In this document: positions 1 to 9,279 of the stretch, piece after piece | Position numbering within the stretch: position 1 is the first letter of the stretch | Layout: every line of letters begins with the position of its first letter | Source: Brevibacterium sp. CBA3109 | Lineage (GTDB): Bacteria; Actinomycetota; Actinomycetes; Actinomycetales; Brevibacteriaceae | DNA length: 64,000 bases | Direction of reading: 5' to 3' | NCBI RefSeq assembly: GCF_040256645.1 | Contig: NZ_CP158281.1 | Span: 2,542,001 to 2,606,000 of the forward strand | Program-made: the position numbers and the translations under genes | Notes under the pieces: generated by a model | What the model was told of the DNA's origin: nothing | What the model saw: only the letters and a program-made list of their open reading frames with translations | Databases searched by the model: none

Positions 1-96
1 CTTCGCTTCTTCTGGTGTCGTCGCGACCTGGGCCTTGAGCACGGGCACTCCGTGCTTCTCGAACAGGTCACGTGCTTGATACTCGAAAAGATCCAC
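1..96 (-). CDS. sucC: Succinyl-CoA ligase [ADP-forming] beta subunit, N-terminal 32 codons (window edge)
   Basis: Only the first 32 codons are in the window. The minus strand reads GTG then [16 protein letters not shown], the diagnostic N-terminus of the SucC ATP-grasp beta subunit, which with SucD converts succinyl-CoA to succinate and makes ATP or GTP in the TCA cycle. The GTG start is supported by a GAAGGAA ribosome site about 5 bases upstream. It is transcribed leftwards out of the window, presumably with sucD behind it, and is divergent from the MarR gene. Too short to trigger an automatic ORF call. Confidence 0.9.
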   Translation of the reverse strand, partial: MDLFEYQARDLFEKHGVPVLKAQVATTPEEAK

Positions 97-249
97 GTGT
101 ATTCCTTCGTTTCTACTGCCGGGTCTTTTGGCCCCGCAGGTGCGTTGACGGATGCAACAACCATGACCACTTTATTCCCAAGTGACCCCGTCCATCCAAA
201 CGTGCAGGCCAAATCCGCCAATGAGTAAGAAATATCTCGTGAAAAAGTA

Positions 250-264
250 TCTTTGGCCCAAAGA
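250..264. promoter_or_regulatory. Perfect palindrome, candidate MarR operator
   Basis: TCTTTGG-C-CCAAAGA is a perfect 7-bp inverted repeat around one base, 28 bases upstream of the marR-type start codon, in a locally AT-rich intergenic stretch (97-291). Its size and place fit an autoregulatory MarR site that could also govern divergent sucC. Binding is inferred. Confidence 0.45.
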
Positions 265-291
265 ATCTTGATCTGGACGTAAAATCAGATT

Positions 292-786
292 ATGGACGAG
301 GTAGATCGGATAGTCGCGGCGTGGCGCCATGAGCGCCCGGACCTCGACGTATCTCCGATGGAGATACTCTCTCGCGTCTCCCGCCTGGCCCGCCAACTGG
401 ATTTGGCACGGAAATCAAGCTTCAGCGACTACGGCATCGAAGGCTGGGCCTTCGACGTGCTCTCGGCTCTGCGCCGCTCGGGTGAGCCCTACCAGCTCTC
501 TCCCTCGACTCTGCTGCAGGAGACGCTGGTCACCAGCGGCACGATGACCAACCGCATCGACCGGCTGGTCACTGCCGGCTGGGTCGAACGACGTCCCGAC
601 CCCGGCGATCGCCGAGGTGTGCTCGTGCGTCTGACTGCTGGCGGCCGTGCCACGGTCGATTCTGCTCTGGCCGATCTGCTGGTCAAGGAGCGCGAGATCC
701 TCGGCGACCTGACTCCGGCTGGACGCCGCAAACTCGCCGCACTGCTGCGGCAGCTCTCGACCGGATTCGACGCCGACGAAGGATGA
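292..786 (+). CDS. MarR-family transcriptional regulator
   Basis: 164 residues, the usual MarR length. A long N-terminal helix (residues about 1-40) is followed by a winged helix (about 60-125) with the recognition segment T-L-L-Q-E-T-L-V-T-S-G-T-M-T-N-R-I-D-R-L and the wing R-R-P-D-P-G-D-R-R-G-V-L-V-R-L-T, typical of the family. Such proteins are dimeric repressors released by small phenolic or toxic ligands. The stop lies 13 bases before the acetyltransferase start, so the two form an operon, and a palindrome at 250-264 may be its own operator. The effector cannot be predicted. Confidence 0.88.
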   Translation: MDEVDRIVAAWRHERPDLDVSPMEILSRVSRLARQLDLARKSSFSDYGIEGWAFDVLSALRRSGEPYQLSPSTLLQETLVTSGTMTNRIDRLVTAGWVERRPDPGDRRGVLVRLTAGGRATVDSALADLLVKEREILGDLTPAGRRKLAALLRQLSTGFDADEG

Positions 787-799
787 CGAAGGAGACGCT

Positions 800-1486
800 G
801 TGACCGATGCGAACCTGACCGATTGGGCCGGGGTCCAACCACCGCGGCGGGAGACGATCCACGGTCGCTATGTCGACCTCGAGCCCCTCGAGCCGAGGCG
901 GCATTCGGACTCGCTCTTCGCAGCCACCTCAGCGAGCGGCTCTGACGACCGTTTCCGGTACCTGCCGCAGACACCTCAGACCGCGCGTGCAGACTTCGAC
1001 GAATGGATGGCCACAGCGTCTGAAACAGCGGACCCGCTGTTCTTCGCCGTGGTCGACCGCAGCACCGGGCGGGCCGAGGGAAGACAGGCGCTGATGCGCA
1101 TCGATGCGAACAACGGCGTCATCGAGATCGGCAACATTCTGTGGGGACCGGCCCTGTCACGCACTCGTGGAGCCACCGAGGCGCTCTTCCTCTTCGCCGA
1201 CCTTGCCTTTGCCAGCGGCTACAGGCGATTCGAATGGAAGTGCGATGACGACAACGTCCCGTCGAAGCAGGCAGCGACACGCTTCGGCTTCACCTTCGAA
1301 GGTCTGTTCCGACAGCACCTCGTCATCAAGGGCCTCAACCGCGACACCGCCTGGTTTTCCATCATCGACACCGAATGGCCCAGCCTCCGCGCCGCCTTCG
1401 TGCAGTGGCTCGATGAGGACAACTTCGACGGCTCCGGGGCGCAGAAGGTCAGCCTGAGCGATCTCATGCCGGCCCGCGCACAGTAG
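800..1486 (+). CDS. GNAT-family N-acetyltransferase (RimJ/RimL-like)
   Basis: 228 residues, read from GTG behind AAGGAGACGCT. The layout is that of RimJ/RimL-type GNAT enzymes: an N-terminal strand set containing V-D-L-E-P-L, the I-E-I-G-N-I-L-W-G-P strand near residue 110, and the acetyl-CoA pyrophosphate region R-T-R-G-A-T-E-A, followed by Y-R-R-F-E-W-K-C-D-D-D-N-V-P-S, where the N-x-x-S of family motif B is visible. Members acetylate ribosomal-protein N-termini, amino-glycosides or small amines; the substrate is unknown. Co-transcribed with the MarR gene, so its expression is probably under that repressor. Confidence 0.85.
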   Translation: MTDANLTDWAGVQPPRRETIHGRYVDLEPLEPRRHSDSLFAATSASGSDDRFRYLPQTPQTARADFDEWMATASETADPLFFAVVDRSTGRAEGRQALMRIDANNGVIEIGNILWGPALSRTRGATEALFLFADLAFASGYRRFEWKCDDDNVPSKQAATRFGFTFEGLFRQHLVIKGLNRDTAWFSIIDTEWPSLRAAFVQWLDEDNFDGSGAQKVSLSDLMPARAQ

Positions 1487-1646
1487 CCAGGTCGCAGCAG
1501 ACAGCGCACAAGAGCCCGATGCGAACCGGGCAATCGTGCCCGGCTCAGCGCGTCCACCGGGTCGACCGCGGCCTCTCGGATTAGGCTGGAAGGCGAGACT
1601 GGGCCCCGGGCCCGGCACCGCCACGACGACCACATCTCGAGGAACC

Positions 1647-2360
1647 ATGCGAATTCGCTCTCTTGCCCTCCTGACCACCGCCGCAGTGCTGGCCACGATG
1701 ACAGCCTGCGTTGCCACCTCGGAGGAGACCCGCCCCGAACCGCGCCCCTCCGTCAGCGAGGAGGAGGTCACTCCGATTGAGACCCCTGACGACGCTCCGG
1801 AGGTCTCCATCGTCGATTCCTCCCCCGGAGGCGCGAAGGACGCCGATCCCCTGTGGCAGGGCCTCGCCGAGGCGGCCGCGAACAAGTCCGAGGCCTACCT
1901 CAAGGTCTACGTCCACACCGGCAACCCCGACGTTCCCGATACGGGCGAAGCCACCGTCACCGCCGACACCCCGGACAGTGTCAGCGTCACCGTCGATGCG
2001 AAGAACGTCGACACCGAGAAGTCACCCTTCCTGCTCATCCAGGGAACCTTCACCGTTGAGGAGATCGGCGGGTCCGCGTACACCCTGACGACGGAGAACT
2101 CTGATGAGATTCCGGAGCTCAACCCGAAGGGCCCCGATGATGAGGCTCGATGCACGGCCGATGACGCTCAGGACCGGATCTCGCTGGCCGCTCAGGACCT
2201 GGCCGATGATCCCGATAAACGTGAGGACTTCCGTCAGCAGTGGGGCGCCTCTCCCCAGGTCTGGTGGGGCATCCAGAAGACAGCGATCAGTCTCAACCAG
2301 GAGGGTGGCGTCGCTGGAGACTTCCTCACCGAGGCCTGCGGTGAGTACCTGCAGCAGTAA
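1647..2360 (+). CDS. Putative secreted lipoprotein of unknown function
   Basis: 237 residues from ATG at 1647; an in-frame upstream extension to 1536 lacks signal-peptide character and was not used. The N-terminus has a basic start (M-R-I-R), a hydrophobic core and a lipobox-like M-T-A-C, so Cys18 should be lipidated and anchored to the outer face of the membrane. A Pro/Glu/Ser-rich linker follows (about residues 20-60), then a beta-rich domain with two later cysteines. I recognise no family. It stands alone between an acetyltransferase and an FAD monooxygenase. Confidence 0.65.
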   Translation: MRIRSLALLTTAAVLATMTACVATSEETRPEPRPSVSEEEVTPIETPDDAPEVSIVDSSPGGAKDADPLWQGLAEAAANKSEAYLKVYVHTGNPDVPDTGEATVTADTPDSVSVTVDAKNVDTEKSPFLLIQGTFTVEEIGGSAYTLTTENSDEIPELNPKGPDDEARCTADDAQDRISLAAQDLADDPDKREDFRQQWGASPQVWWGIQKTAISLNQEGGVAGDFLTEACGEYLQQ

Positions 2361-2399
2361 GCCACGCACCTCGAATCTCGCACGAGAGGCCGACACCCG

Positions 2400-3674
2400 A
2401 TGAGGATTGCGATCGTTGGAGCCGGCATCGGCGGACTGTCAGCCGCTGCAGGCCTGCAGCGAGCCGGGGCACGGGTCACCGTGTTCGAACGGTCCGCCGA
2501 GGTGCGCGCCGGCGGTTCGGGTCTGTCCGTCTTCGCCAATGGGCTCAGAGCCCTCGAATCGCTGGGGCTCGGTCCTCAGTTCGCAGTGATCACGGACAAG
2601 CAGATCGAGTCCTTCGCCGCGGGCCAACGACGACCCGACGGACGCTGGATCGCGCAGATTCCCAGCGACAGTGTCGGGCAGCTGCGGATCGTCGACCGAG
2701 CCGACCTTCACCGAGTTCTGCTCGATGCCCTCGATGAGGGAACGGTGCGCACCAACGCCTTGGTCACCTCGGTGAGCATCGATGGAACGGTGACGATCGA
2801 GTCTGGGGCAGAAGCGGACCTACTGGAAGGTTTCGATCTCGTCATCGGAGCCGATGGTCTCAACAGCCAGGTGAGGGAAACCGTCGAGCCGGGAATCGGA
2901 CCTCGCTATTCGGGCTATTCATGTTGGCGCGGGATCACCGAACGACCGGTCGACCTGCACTCAGCCGCTGGTGAGAGCGTGGGCAGGGGCCTGCGCTTCG
3001 GCATCGCCCCGCTCATGGACAAACGCGTGTACTGGTTCGCGGTTGCCAACATGCCCCAGCACGCGAGCTTTGCCGATGAGTACGCGACCGTGCGGGATCT
3101 GTTCTCCGGTTGGCACGCACCGATCGCTGAACTCATCGCGGCGACACCGACCGAGCGTATCCGGCGCACCGCGATTTCGGACCTCGCCACTCCCCTGTCG
3201 ACCTATCATCGGGGACGCATCGTCCTCCTCGGCGATGCCGCTCATGCGATGACCCCGAACCTGGGCCAGGGCGGCGGCCAGGCCCTCGAGGACGCCGCCA
3301 CTCTGACCGCGCTGCTGGCGCCGGTGATCGCGAGCTCGACCGACTCCGCGGCAGCTCTCGACGCAGCGCTGCGCCGCTACGACCGGCTGCGGAGGAAACG
3401 CAGTCAGTCGATCGCCGCGAAGTCACGTCTGCTCGGTGCAGTCTTTCAGATGCGGTCTCCACTGCTGGCGGGACTTCGTGATGCGATCTTCGCCGCAGTG
3501 CCACCGCGGCTCACGGCCGCGCAGGCAGCCAGTGTGCAGAGATGGGATCCACACCGGAGGTCTGACCCGCAGGCCTCCGGCTCGAGTGCTAAGGGCCTCA
3601 GCCCTCGAGTGCCCGGTTGTACGCGTCGACGACCGGAGGCAGGAAATATCCCAGGAGCACAGCAATCGCCGTGA
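2400..3674 (+). CDS. FAD-dependent monooxygenase (PHBH/salicylate hydroxylase-like)
   Basis: 424 residues. The N-terminal dinucleotide motif G7-A-G-I-G-G opens an FAD-binding fold, and the second FAD motif G-D-A-A-H-A-M-T-P-N-L-G-Q-G-G begins at residue 278, together with the central D-G-L-N-S segment. This is the flavoprotein hydroxylase class that uses NAD(P)H and oxygen on aromatic or related small molecules; the substrate is not evident. GAGAGG precedes the ATG. The last ~25 codons run convergently through the end of the minus-strand membrane-protein gene (77-bp overlap); this tail after A-S-V-Q-R-W is low-complexity and may mean an original stop has been lost. Confidence 0.85.
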   Translation: MRIAIVGAGIGGLSAAAGLQRAGARVTVFERSAEVRAGGSGLSVFANGLRALESLGLGPQFAVITDKQIESFAAGQRRPDGRWIAQIPSDSVGQLRIVDRADLHRVLLDALDEGTVRTNALVTSVSIDGTVTIESGAEADLLEGFDLVIGADGLNSQVRETVEPGIGPRYSGYSCWRGITERPVDLHSAAGESVGRGLRFGIAPLMDKRVYWFAVANMPQHASFADEYATVRDLFSGWHAPIAELIAATPTERIRRTAISDLATPLSTYHRGRIVLLGDAAHAMTPNLGQGGGQALEDAATLTALLAPVIASSTDSAAALDAALRRYDRLRRKRSQSIAAKSRLLGAVFQMRSPLLAGLRDAIFAAVPPRLTAAQAASVQRWDPHRRSDPQASGSSAKGLSPRVPGCTRRRPEAGNIPGAQQSP

Positions 3675-4092
3675 CCAGGCAGGCCAGGCCGAGCCACAGG
3701 GATCCGCCGATGACGCTGAAGGCGAAGACGATGACGAGCAGTTCGAAGGCGATCGCTGCGGGCCGGGCCCAGCGATGCAGCTTCCACGATCCCCGTGCAG
3801 CAGCGGCTACGCCGGCGGCGAAGATGAGGAACATGACGGCCAGGCCCAGCAGGGAACCTGCGAGAGGCCCGGCGCTGAACGCAGTGAGGACGAACGACAG
3901 AGCGGTCCCGAGGAGGGCCAGCACCTGAACCCCGAGAACCACGACGACCAGCAGCATCGCCCGTGGGGTGGGAACACTGTGACCGGCAGGTTTCGCAGAC
4001 CCACCTGACGTCGACGACCCACCTGGAATCGCCGAACCACCCGAGGGCGCAGAGCCGCCGGGTGGCCTCGAGTGTTTGTCCCGTGAACTCAA
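3598..4092 (-). CDS. Small integral membrane protein
   Basis: 164 residues. A Gly/Ser/Pro-rich cytoplasmic N-terminus with imperfect G-G-S-x repeats (residues 5-40) is followed by four hydrophobic helices at about 45-65, 72-95, 107-125 and 128-150. No catalytic motif is visible. Its ATG overlaps the adenosine deaminase stop by four bases (4089-4092), indicating translational coupling and shared transcription with that gene. Family unknown; a role tied to purine salvage is only suggested by position. Confidence 0.7.
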   Translation of the reverse strand: MSSRDKHSRPPGGSAPSGGSAIPGGSSTSGGSAKPAGHSVPTPRAMLLVVVVLGVQVLALLGTALSFVLTAFSAGPLAGSLLGLAVMFLIFAAGVAAAARGSWKLHRWARPAAIAFELLVIVFAFSVIGGSLWLGLACLVTAIAVLLGYFLPPVVDAYNRALEG

Positions 4093-5201
4093 ATGTCGAC
4101 CCGAGTGAACCCTGGAATGAGAATCTCATCAAGCATGCGCTCACGCACGTCCAGGGGCAGGAACGCTGCGGTGACGGCGTTGACGGTCGCCCATTCGAGG
4201 TCGGTCTGAGTCCAGCCGGCCTCATCGACGAGCAGACGCATCTCACGCGTGACCGAGGTCGCTGACATCAGCCGATTGTCCGGGTTGATGGTCACGGCGA
4301 AACCCAAGTCCTTGAGCCCGGTGATGGGGTGGGAGGCGATGGTGCCGCCGATGTCGGTCTGCAGATTCGAGCTGGGACAGAGTTCGAGAGGGATCTGCTG
4401 ATCGAGTACCCAGGCGGCCAGACTGCCCAGCTGGCCCTCACCGTCGACGATGTCCATGTCTTCGACGATGCGAGCACCGTGACCGATGCGCTGGGCATGG
4501 CAGATGGTGAGGGCCTCGTGGATCGAGTTCTTACCGGCCGCCTCGCCAGCGTGAATCGTGACGGGCACGTAGGCCTGGTGGAGTGCATTGAACGCGGAGA
4601 GGTGCGCAGACGGCGGAAATCCGTTCTCCGGACCGGCAATGTCGAAGCCGACGACTCCGGATTCGGACCCCTTCTCGCGGTGCCTGATCGCCAGTTCCGC
4701 GATGGCCAGCGAGTTGTCTGCTTGGCGCATGGCGGTGATGATCTGGCCGACGCGGATGAACTTGCCGTCTGAGGATGCTTCGATCACTCCGGCTTCGAGT
4801 CCCTCTTGGACGGCTTCGACGACCTCGTCGAGTTCGAGTCCGCCTTCCAGGTGCTGCTCCGGAGCCCAGCGGGCCTCGGCGTAGAACACGCCGTCGGCCA
4901 CCTGGTCGAGGACCCATTCCTTGGCCACCCGCATCAGGCCCTCACGGCTCTGCATCACGGCAACCGTGTGCGAGAACGTCTCGAGGTAGCGGACCAGATC
5001 ACCGGAGCTCGCGGAATCGTGGTACCACTGGGCCAGCGCATCCGGTTCGGTGGCAGGCAGTTCGTGGCCGATCGAGGCGGCCAGTTCGATCAGCGTGGCG
5101 GGGCGCAGGCCACCGTCGAGGTGATCGTGGAGGGAGACTTTGGGCAACTGCAGGATCGGGTCGTCTGCTGCGACTCCGGCGGGATTATTCAACACCTGCA
5201 C
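4089..5201 (-). CDS. add: Adenosine deaminase
   Basis: 370 residues, normal for bacterial Add, which hydrolyses adenosine or deoxyadenosine to inosine and ammonia in the cytoplasm. Visible are the zinc motif L-H25-D-H27-L-D-G-G, the I-H-A-G-E catalytic segment, R-I-G-H-G and the C-terminal N-x-D-N-R-L-M-S segment. The GTG start has no clear Shine-Dalgarno sequence; TAAGCT sits six bases upstream of a second in-frame GTG (5195), so a leaderless transcript is possible. The neighbouring nucleoside-type binding lipoprotein (5272-6417) fits an uptake-and-salvage role. Confidence 0.93.
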   Translation of the reverse strand: MQVLNNPAGVAADDPILQLPKVSLHDHLDGGLRPATLIELAASIGHELPATEPDALAQWYHDSASSGDLVRYLETFSHTVAVMQSREGLMRVAKEWVLDQVADGVFYAEARWAPEQHLEGGLELDEVVEAVQEGLEAGVIEASSDGKFIRVGQIITAMRQADNSLAIAELAIRHREKGSESGVVGFDIAGPENGFPPSAHLSAFNALHQAYVPVTIHAGEAAGKNSIHEALTICHAQRIGHGARIVEDMDIVDGEGQLGSLAAWVLDQQIPLELCPSSNLQTDIGGTIASHPITGLKDLGFAVTINPDNRLMSATSVTREMRLLVDEAGWTQTDLEWATVNAVTAAFLPLDVRERMLDEILIPGFTRVDI

Positions 5202-5271
5202 AGCTTATCGGATCAGCGTGGAAGAACGATGAATGAATCGGTTCGCACCAGCGATGTCGCATTCCGACGAT

Positions 5272-6417
5272 TCAGGAGTTCTTCGGATCGACCTCACCGC
5301 TCTTGATCCGCTCACGCAGATCGGTGATGCTGCGGCCCGCATCGGAGACGCGGCTGAGGAACCCGTCTTCGGCAGCGATTCCCACCCCGCCGTTGTCGAT
5401 CGTGCCCTTGTAGTGACGGTCGGTGACGAGGAACCCGCCCCTGTCGACGGGATCATCCTTCGACGCCTTGGCGACCTCATCGGGGTTCTTGCTCTGCGGC
5501 CATTCGGCAAACATGCTGCGCAGGCCTCGGCGGATGTTCGGCTCGATCGTGGCAATGATCGTGTTGCGAAATGCCCCGGACGCTCCGTACCAGATGATCT
5601 TCGGCAGGACCTTCTCCTCGTCGCCCTCATCTTTGGACTCGTGCGTGCGCAGCGACGCCAGTTCGTCCGTCGCGGCAGTGACCACGCCCATCGCCGCCGC
5701 CGATCCGAAGGGCACGACGACATCGACGTCGGAGTCATGGGCCGATGCGAAGAATGCCTGTCCGTCCTCACTGGTGTCTGCCACGGTTCGGCCATCGACC
5801 GCGGACTCGCGGAAGGACTTCACCTCGTCGACGTCCTCGTCGGCTTCGTCGTTGTAGAGGTCGACTCCGGCGTCGAACGCGGCGAGGATCTTCTCCGCCT
5901 GCGGGAACCCCTGCGACACGAGCGCCCCGACTTCGCCGGTTTCGCTCGCGGTCGCTGCGATGTAGCCGGCGATGAAGGCCGGAGGCACGAGGTCGAAGTC
6001 GATGGTGAGGACATTGTCCGGGAAGTCTGTGTGCCCGCTTGCGACCCCCAGGTAGATCTCGTCAGGATTGCTCTTGGCGTGGTCTGCGAGTTCGTCGGCC
6101 CCGCCGGGGCCGAGCACCGTGGTCAGTGCGCAGTCCTGATCGCTCATCCTCGTCAGTGCCGCCGAGGTGGCCGATGAGTTCGAGACTCGTTGACTCGAGG
6201 TCGCGGAGAACAGTCCCGCCGAACGCGCCAATTCCGTCTCCGCCAGGGTGAGCGCCCCGGCCGAGTGGTCGTCGAATCCTGCGGGCGCCGAGATCATGCA
6301 CCCGAGTGTGGCGTCTTCGACGGGCTCGGGAGCCGTCACCGAGCAGGCGCTCAGTGCTACCAGGCTCAATGCGCTGAAGCCGGCGCCCAGCACCGTGCTC
6401 ATGACCTTCACTCTCAT
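5272..6417 (-). CDS. BMP-family (Med/PnrA-like) substrate-binding lipoprotein
   Basis: 381 residues with an N-terminal hydrophobic segment ending L-S-A-C, a good lipobox with Cys25 as the lipidated residue. The rest resembles the Bmp/PnrA periplasmic-binding fold, including D-F-D-L-V-P-P-A-F-I-A-G-Y-I-A-A, the G-E-V-G-A-L-V strand and a central hinge; members bind purine nucleosides for ABC import. No ATPase or permease lies alongside, so it may work with a transporter elsewhere or act as a sensor. Placement next to adenosine deaminase supports a nucleoside ligand (inference). Confidence 0.78.
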   Translation of the reverse strand: MRVKVMSTVLGAGFSALSLVALSACSVTAPEPVEDATLGCMISAPAGFDDHSAGALTLAETELARSAGLFSATSSQRVSNSSATSAALTRMSDQDCALTTVLGPGGADELADHAKSNPDEIYLGVASGHTDFPDNVLTIDFDLVPPAFIAGYIAATASETGEVGALVSQGFPQAEKILAAFDAGVDLYNDEADEDVDEVKSFRESAVDGRTVADTSEDGQAFFASAHDSDVDVVVPFGSAAAMGVVTAATDELASLRTHESKDEGDEEKVLPKIIWYGASGAFRNTIIATIEPNIRRGLRSMFAEWPQSKNPDEVAKASKDDPVDRGGFLVTDRHYKGTIDNGGVGIAAEDGFLSRVSDAGRSITDLRERIKSGEVDPKNS

Positions 6418-6493
6418 GTCTCCAAGATTATCGGTTCTGTCTGAGTCCCCGATGCGGCGGCTGCGCTCCCGCCCTGCAGGTTGTGATTCGAGG

Positions 6494-7720
6494 CTAGTTT
6501 CGCTGCAGAACCTTCAGCGCGGTTGCGGTGAAGATGCGGGCAGCGATCCCGACGCTGTCTTCATCGATGAGCAGGTCGCCCTGGTGGATGTCGTACGTCT
6601 TTCCCCCGGGGGTGCGGGTGCCCATGCGCACCAGTGCTCCGGGACAGTGTGTGAGGTACCAGGCGAAGTCCTCCCCGCCCATCGACTGCGGGGTCAGCTG
6701 GACGGAGTTCTCACCGAGTTCGCCACGGACTGCGGATTCGATGAGCGCGACCTGGTCTTCGGTGTTGACCACCGGCGGAACACCTCGGCGATGGTCGAGG
6801 TCGACCTCGACCCCGTACGGGCCGGCGATCCTCTCGACCAACGCGGGGAGCACCTCGGCGACCTGGTTCCAACCGTCGACGTCGAGGCAGCGCAGGGTTC
6901 CGCGCAGGATCCCCTCGCTGGGCACCACGTTTGCCGCGTGACCGGCGCTGATCTCGCCCCACACGAGGGAGATCGCGTGGCGCGGGTCGATGAGTCGGCC
7001 CAGCGTCGAGGGCAGATCGGTGGCCAGTTTGCCCAGCGCGTAGACGAGGTCCTCGGTCAGGTGGGGTCGAGAGGTATGTCCGCCGTGACCGGACAGACGG
7101 ATGATGACGGTGTCGCCGGCCGCGGTGATGGCGCCGATGCGGGATCCGATCCGCCCGACGTCGACGTTGGGGTCGCAGTGGACGGCGTAGACCTCAGGCA
7201 CGTCGTCGAGCACGCCCTGGGAGATGACGCGCAGCGCCCCGCCTGGGGTGACTTCCTCGCCGGGCTGGAAGATCAGTCGCACCCGCCCTCCGAGCCCGCC
7301 GGGAGTGGATTCGTGGAGTCTCTGCAGAGCGATGCCGGCGCCGATGAGTCCGGTCAGGTGCACATCGTGGCCGCAGGCATGGGCCACGCCGGGCACGCTC
7401 GAGGCGAAGTCCGCGTCGATGAGGTCATCGATGGGCAGAGCGTCGATGTCGGCACGCAGGCCCAGCGCGATGGGACCGTCACCGACCTCGCAGACAACAC
7501 CGGTGCCGTCGAGACGCCGAGGTGTCAGGCCGGCTGCCTCAAGGCGTCGGACGATCTTGTCCGTGGTGTCGAACTCCTGGAAGGACAGTTCCGGGTGCGC
7601 GTGGATATCGCGGCGGAAATCGATGAGTTCTGCACCGATCTCTGCAATTCTCGAGCTGATCACGTCTGGTCCTTTTGGGAGCGCGACACCGTCGGGGCGC
7701 GGTTCGGATATCTGAGACAT
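6494..7720 (-). CDS. M20-family amidohydrolase (IAA-amino acid/hippurate hydrolase-like)
   Basis: 408 residues from ATG at 7720; the frame stays open to 7813, but the extra 31 residues resemble no part of the family. Metal-binding segments are present in order: R-R-D-I-H-A-H-P-E-L-S, A-C-G-H-D-V-H, P-G-E-E-V-T-P-G-G and the C-terminal G-G-E-D-F-A-W-Y. Such two-metal enzymes remove N-acyl groups from amino acids or hippurate-like conjugates. It is monocistronic between manC and the BMP lipoprotein. No strong ribosome site precedes the chosen ATG. Confidence 0.88.
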   Translation of the reverse strand: MSQISEPRPDGVALPKGPDVISSRIAEIGAELIDFRRDIHAHPELSFQEFDTTDKIVRRLEAAGLTPRRLDGTGVVCEVGDGPIALGLRADIDALPIDDLIDADFASSVPGVAHACGHDVHLTGLIGAGIALQRLHESTPGGLGGRVRLIFQPGEEVTPGGALRVISQGVLDDVPEVYAVHCDPNVDVGRIGSRIGAITAAGDTVIIRLSGHGGHTSRPHLTEDLVYALGKLATDLPSTLGRLIDPRHAISLVWGEISAGHAANVVPSEGILRGTLRCLDVDGWNQVAEVLPALVERIAGPYGVEVDLDHRRGVPPVVNTEDQVALIESAVRGELGENSVQLTPQSMGGEDFAWYLTHCPGALVRMGTRTPGGKTYDIHQGDLLIDEDSVGIAARIFTATALKVLQRN

Positions 7721-7848
7721 TGACTGCAATGTTAAACACTCAGCGTCACGTGTGGGCACGCTGCGACCAAATTCGACACACTCCGCCGAGGACTGAAGTT
7801 TCGGAGATCGCATGAGCTCCCGGCGCGGAGACCGAATTCACCGCCTGC

Positions 7849-8964
7849 CTACAGCAGGTCGTCGAGTCCGCGTTCACCGGCAGCAGAGACTGCCTTCTTC
7901 ACATCCTGAGCATGGGAGCGGGAGGTGATGAGCAGGACATCGTCGGTGTCGACGACGACGAGGTCATCGAGACCGACGATCGCCACCGTGCGCGGGTGCT
8001 CGGATTCGGAGAAGACGACCCCTGAGGCGTCGATTTCGAGGAGGTCGCAGTTTCGACCGATCGAGATGACCCCAGCGGGCTCTCCGGGCACAGGCTGGCG
8101 CAGGCGGGCCACCGAGTCGAAGTCGCCGACGTCATCCCAACCGAAGTCGCCGGGGATGACGATGACACGACCGGCCGCGGCAGCGGGCTCTGCGACGACG
8201 TAATCGATGGCGCGCTTCTCCAAGCCGGGCCACACCTCGGCGAGCACCTCTGACTGAGCATCGGTCCCCCAGGCCTCGGCGATGCGCGACAGACCCGCAT
8301 ACAAGGTCGGATCCTCGGTTTCGAGGACCTCGAGGAGAGCCGAGGCCCTGGCGATGAACATGCCGGCGTTCCAGCGGTAACGACCTGAGTTGACGTAGGC
8401 ACGTGCCGTGCTCGCAGCCGGCTTTTCGGCAAAGGCCATGGCACGTCGCGCGGTCGGTGCGCCGTCGAGGCCCAGCAGCTCACCGGTCTCGATGTAGCCA
8501 TAGGCGGTGGCGGGATTGCGGGGCATGATGCCGACTGTGACGATGTCGCCGGTCTCGGCGGCAGCGCAGGCCTGGTCGATGACCAGCCGGAATTCGTCGA
8601 CGTTGGTGATCGAATGGTCTGCGGAGAACGAGCCGACGATCGCGTCCGGGTCCTCCTGTGCGATGAGCATTGTCGCGAGACCGATCGCGGCGGCCGAGTC
8701 CTTCGGAGACGGTTCGGCAAGGATCTTGTGCACCGACATCTCGGGAAGCTGTTCGGCGACCTGGTCGCGGTGGCTCTCCCCCGTCACGACCCACACGCTC
8801 TCGGGTCCCACGAGCGGTGCGACCCGATCCCAGGTGGACTGGATCAGACTCCGGCCCGTGCCCAAGACGTCGTGGAGGAACTTCGGCGATGCCTTACGGG
8901 AGAGCGGCCAGAGCCGCGTCCCGGATCCGCCGGCGGGGATGATTGCGTGGAAGTGAGTGTTCAC
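7849..8964 (-). CDS. manC: Mannose-1-phosphate guanylyltransferase
   Basis: 371 residues: a monofunctional GMP enzyme lacking the C-terminal isomerase domain of longer ManC/AlgA proteins. It makes GDP-mannose from GTP and mannose-1-phosphate for cell-wall and lipoglycan mannosylation. The nucleotidyltransferase signature P-A-G-G-S-G-T-R-L-W-P-L-S-R lies at residues 10-23, with K-F-L behind it; the F-A-E-K-P motif near residue 180, R-W-N-A-G-M-F and G-D-F-G-W-D-D-V are also seen. Single gene, divergent from sdhCDAB. Confidence 0.93.
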   Translation of the reverse strand: MNTHFHAIIPAGGSGTRLWPLSRKASPKFLHDVLGTGRSLIQSTWDRVAPLVGPESVWVVTGESHRDQVAEQLPEMSVHKILAEPSPKDSAAAIGLATMLIAQEDPDAIVGSFSADHSITNVDEFRLVIDQACAAAETGDIVTVGIMPRNPATAYGYIETGELLGLDGAPTARRAMAFAEKPAASTARAYVNSGRYRWNAGMFIARASALLEVLETEDPTLYAGLSRIAEAWGTDAQSEVLAEVWPGLEKRAIDYVVAEPAAAAGRVIVIPGDFGWDDVGDFDSVARLRQPVPGEPAGVISIGRNCDLLEIDASGVVFSESEHPRTVAIVGLDDLVVVDTDDVLLITSRSHAQDVKKAVSAAGERGLDDLL

Positions 8965-9279
8965 ATCATCAGTGTCTCAAAGTTCGGGCACTGACTGACC
9001 GATGCTGTCCGCCGTGTCGGGGTGAGGAGAACCGGAGGAAAGCCGGCCACCTTCGGCCACGATCCCGACTCACCAGTTCGGCCCGGCAGAGCGAAAAATT
9101 ACCACATACGCTTATGATGTAATTGAACTCCGCCGCATCCGAGAATGACGGCGGTGAGGGAACTGCCAGAAACTTAATGTGATCCACCGCGCTCAGATGT
9201 GGCTCGACTGGCAACCAGGCGGCGTTCGGCGTAGTTTCTTGATGTACACAGTCGATTAATCCAAGATGGAGGATGCTCC
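8965..9279. promoter_or_regulatory. Divergent manC-sdhC intergenic region
   Basis: 315 bases without a gene. It must carry promoters for both directions. An AT-rich patch at 9100-9130 (ACATACGCTTATGATGTAAT) is the most promoter-like part and would leave a leader of roughly 150 bases before sdhC; GGAGGATG precedes the sdhC GTG. No clear operator or riboswitch was found. Confidence 0.4.

Noticed and set aside
6248..7723. 491-codon plus-strand open frame
   Set aside because: Antisense to the M20 amidohydrolase and part of the BMP lipoprotein gene, whose family motifs are unambiguous.
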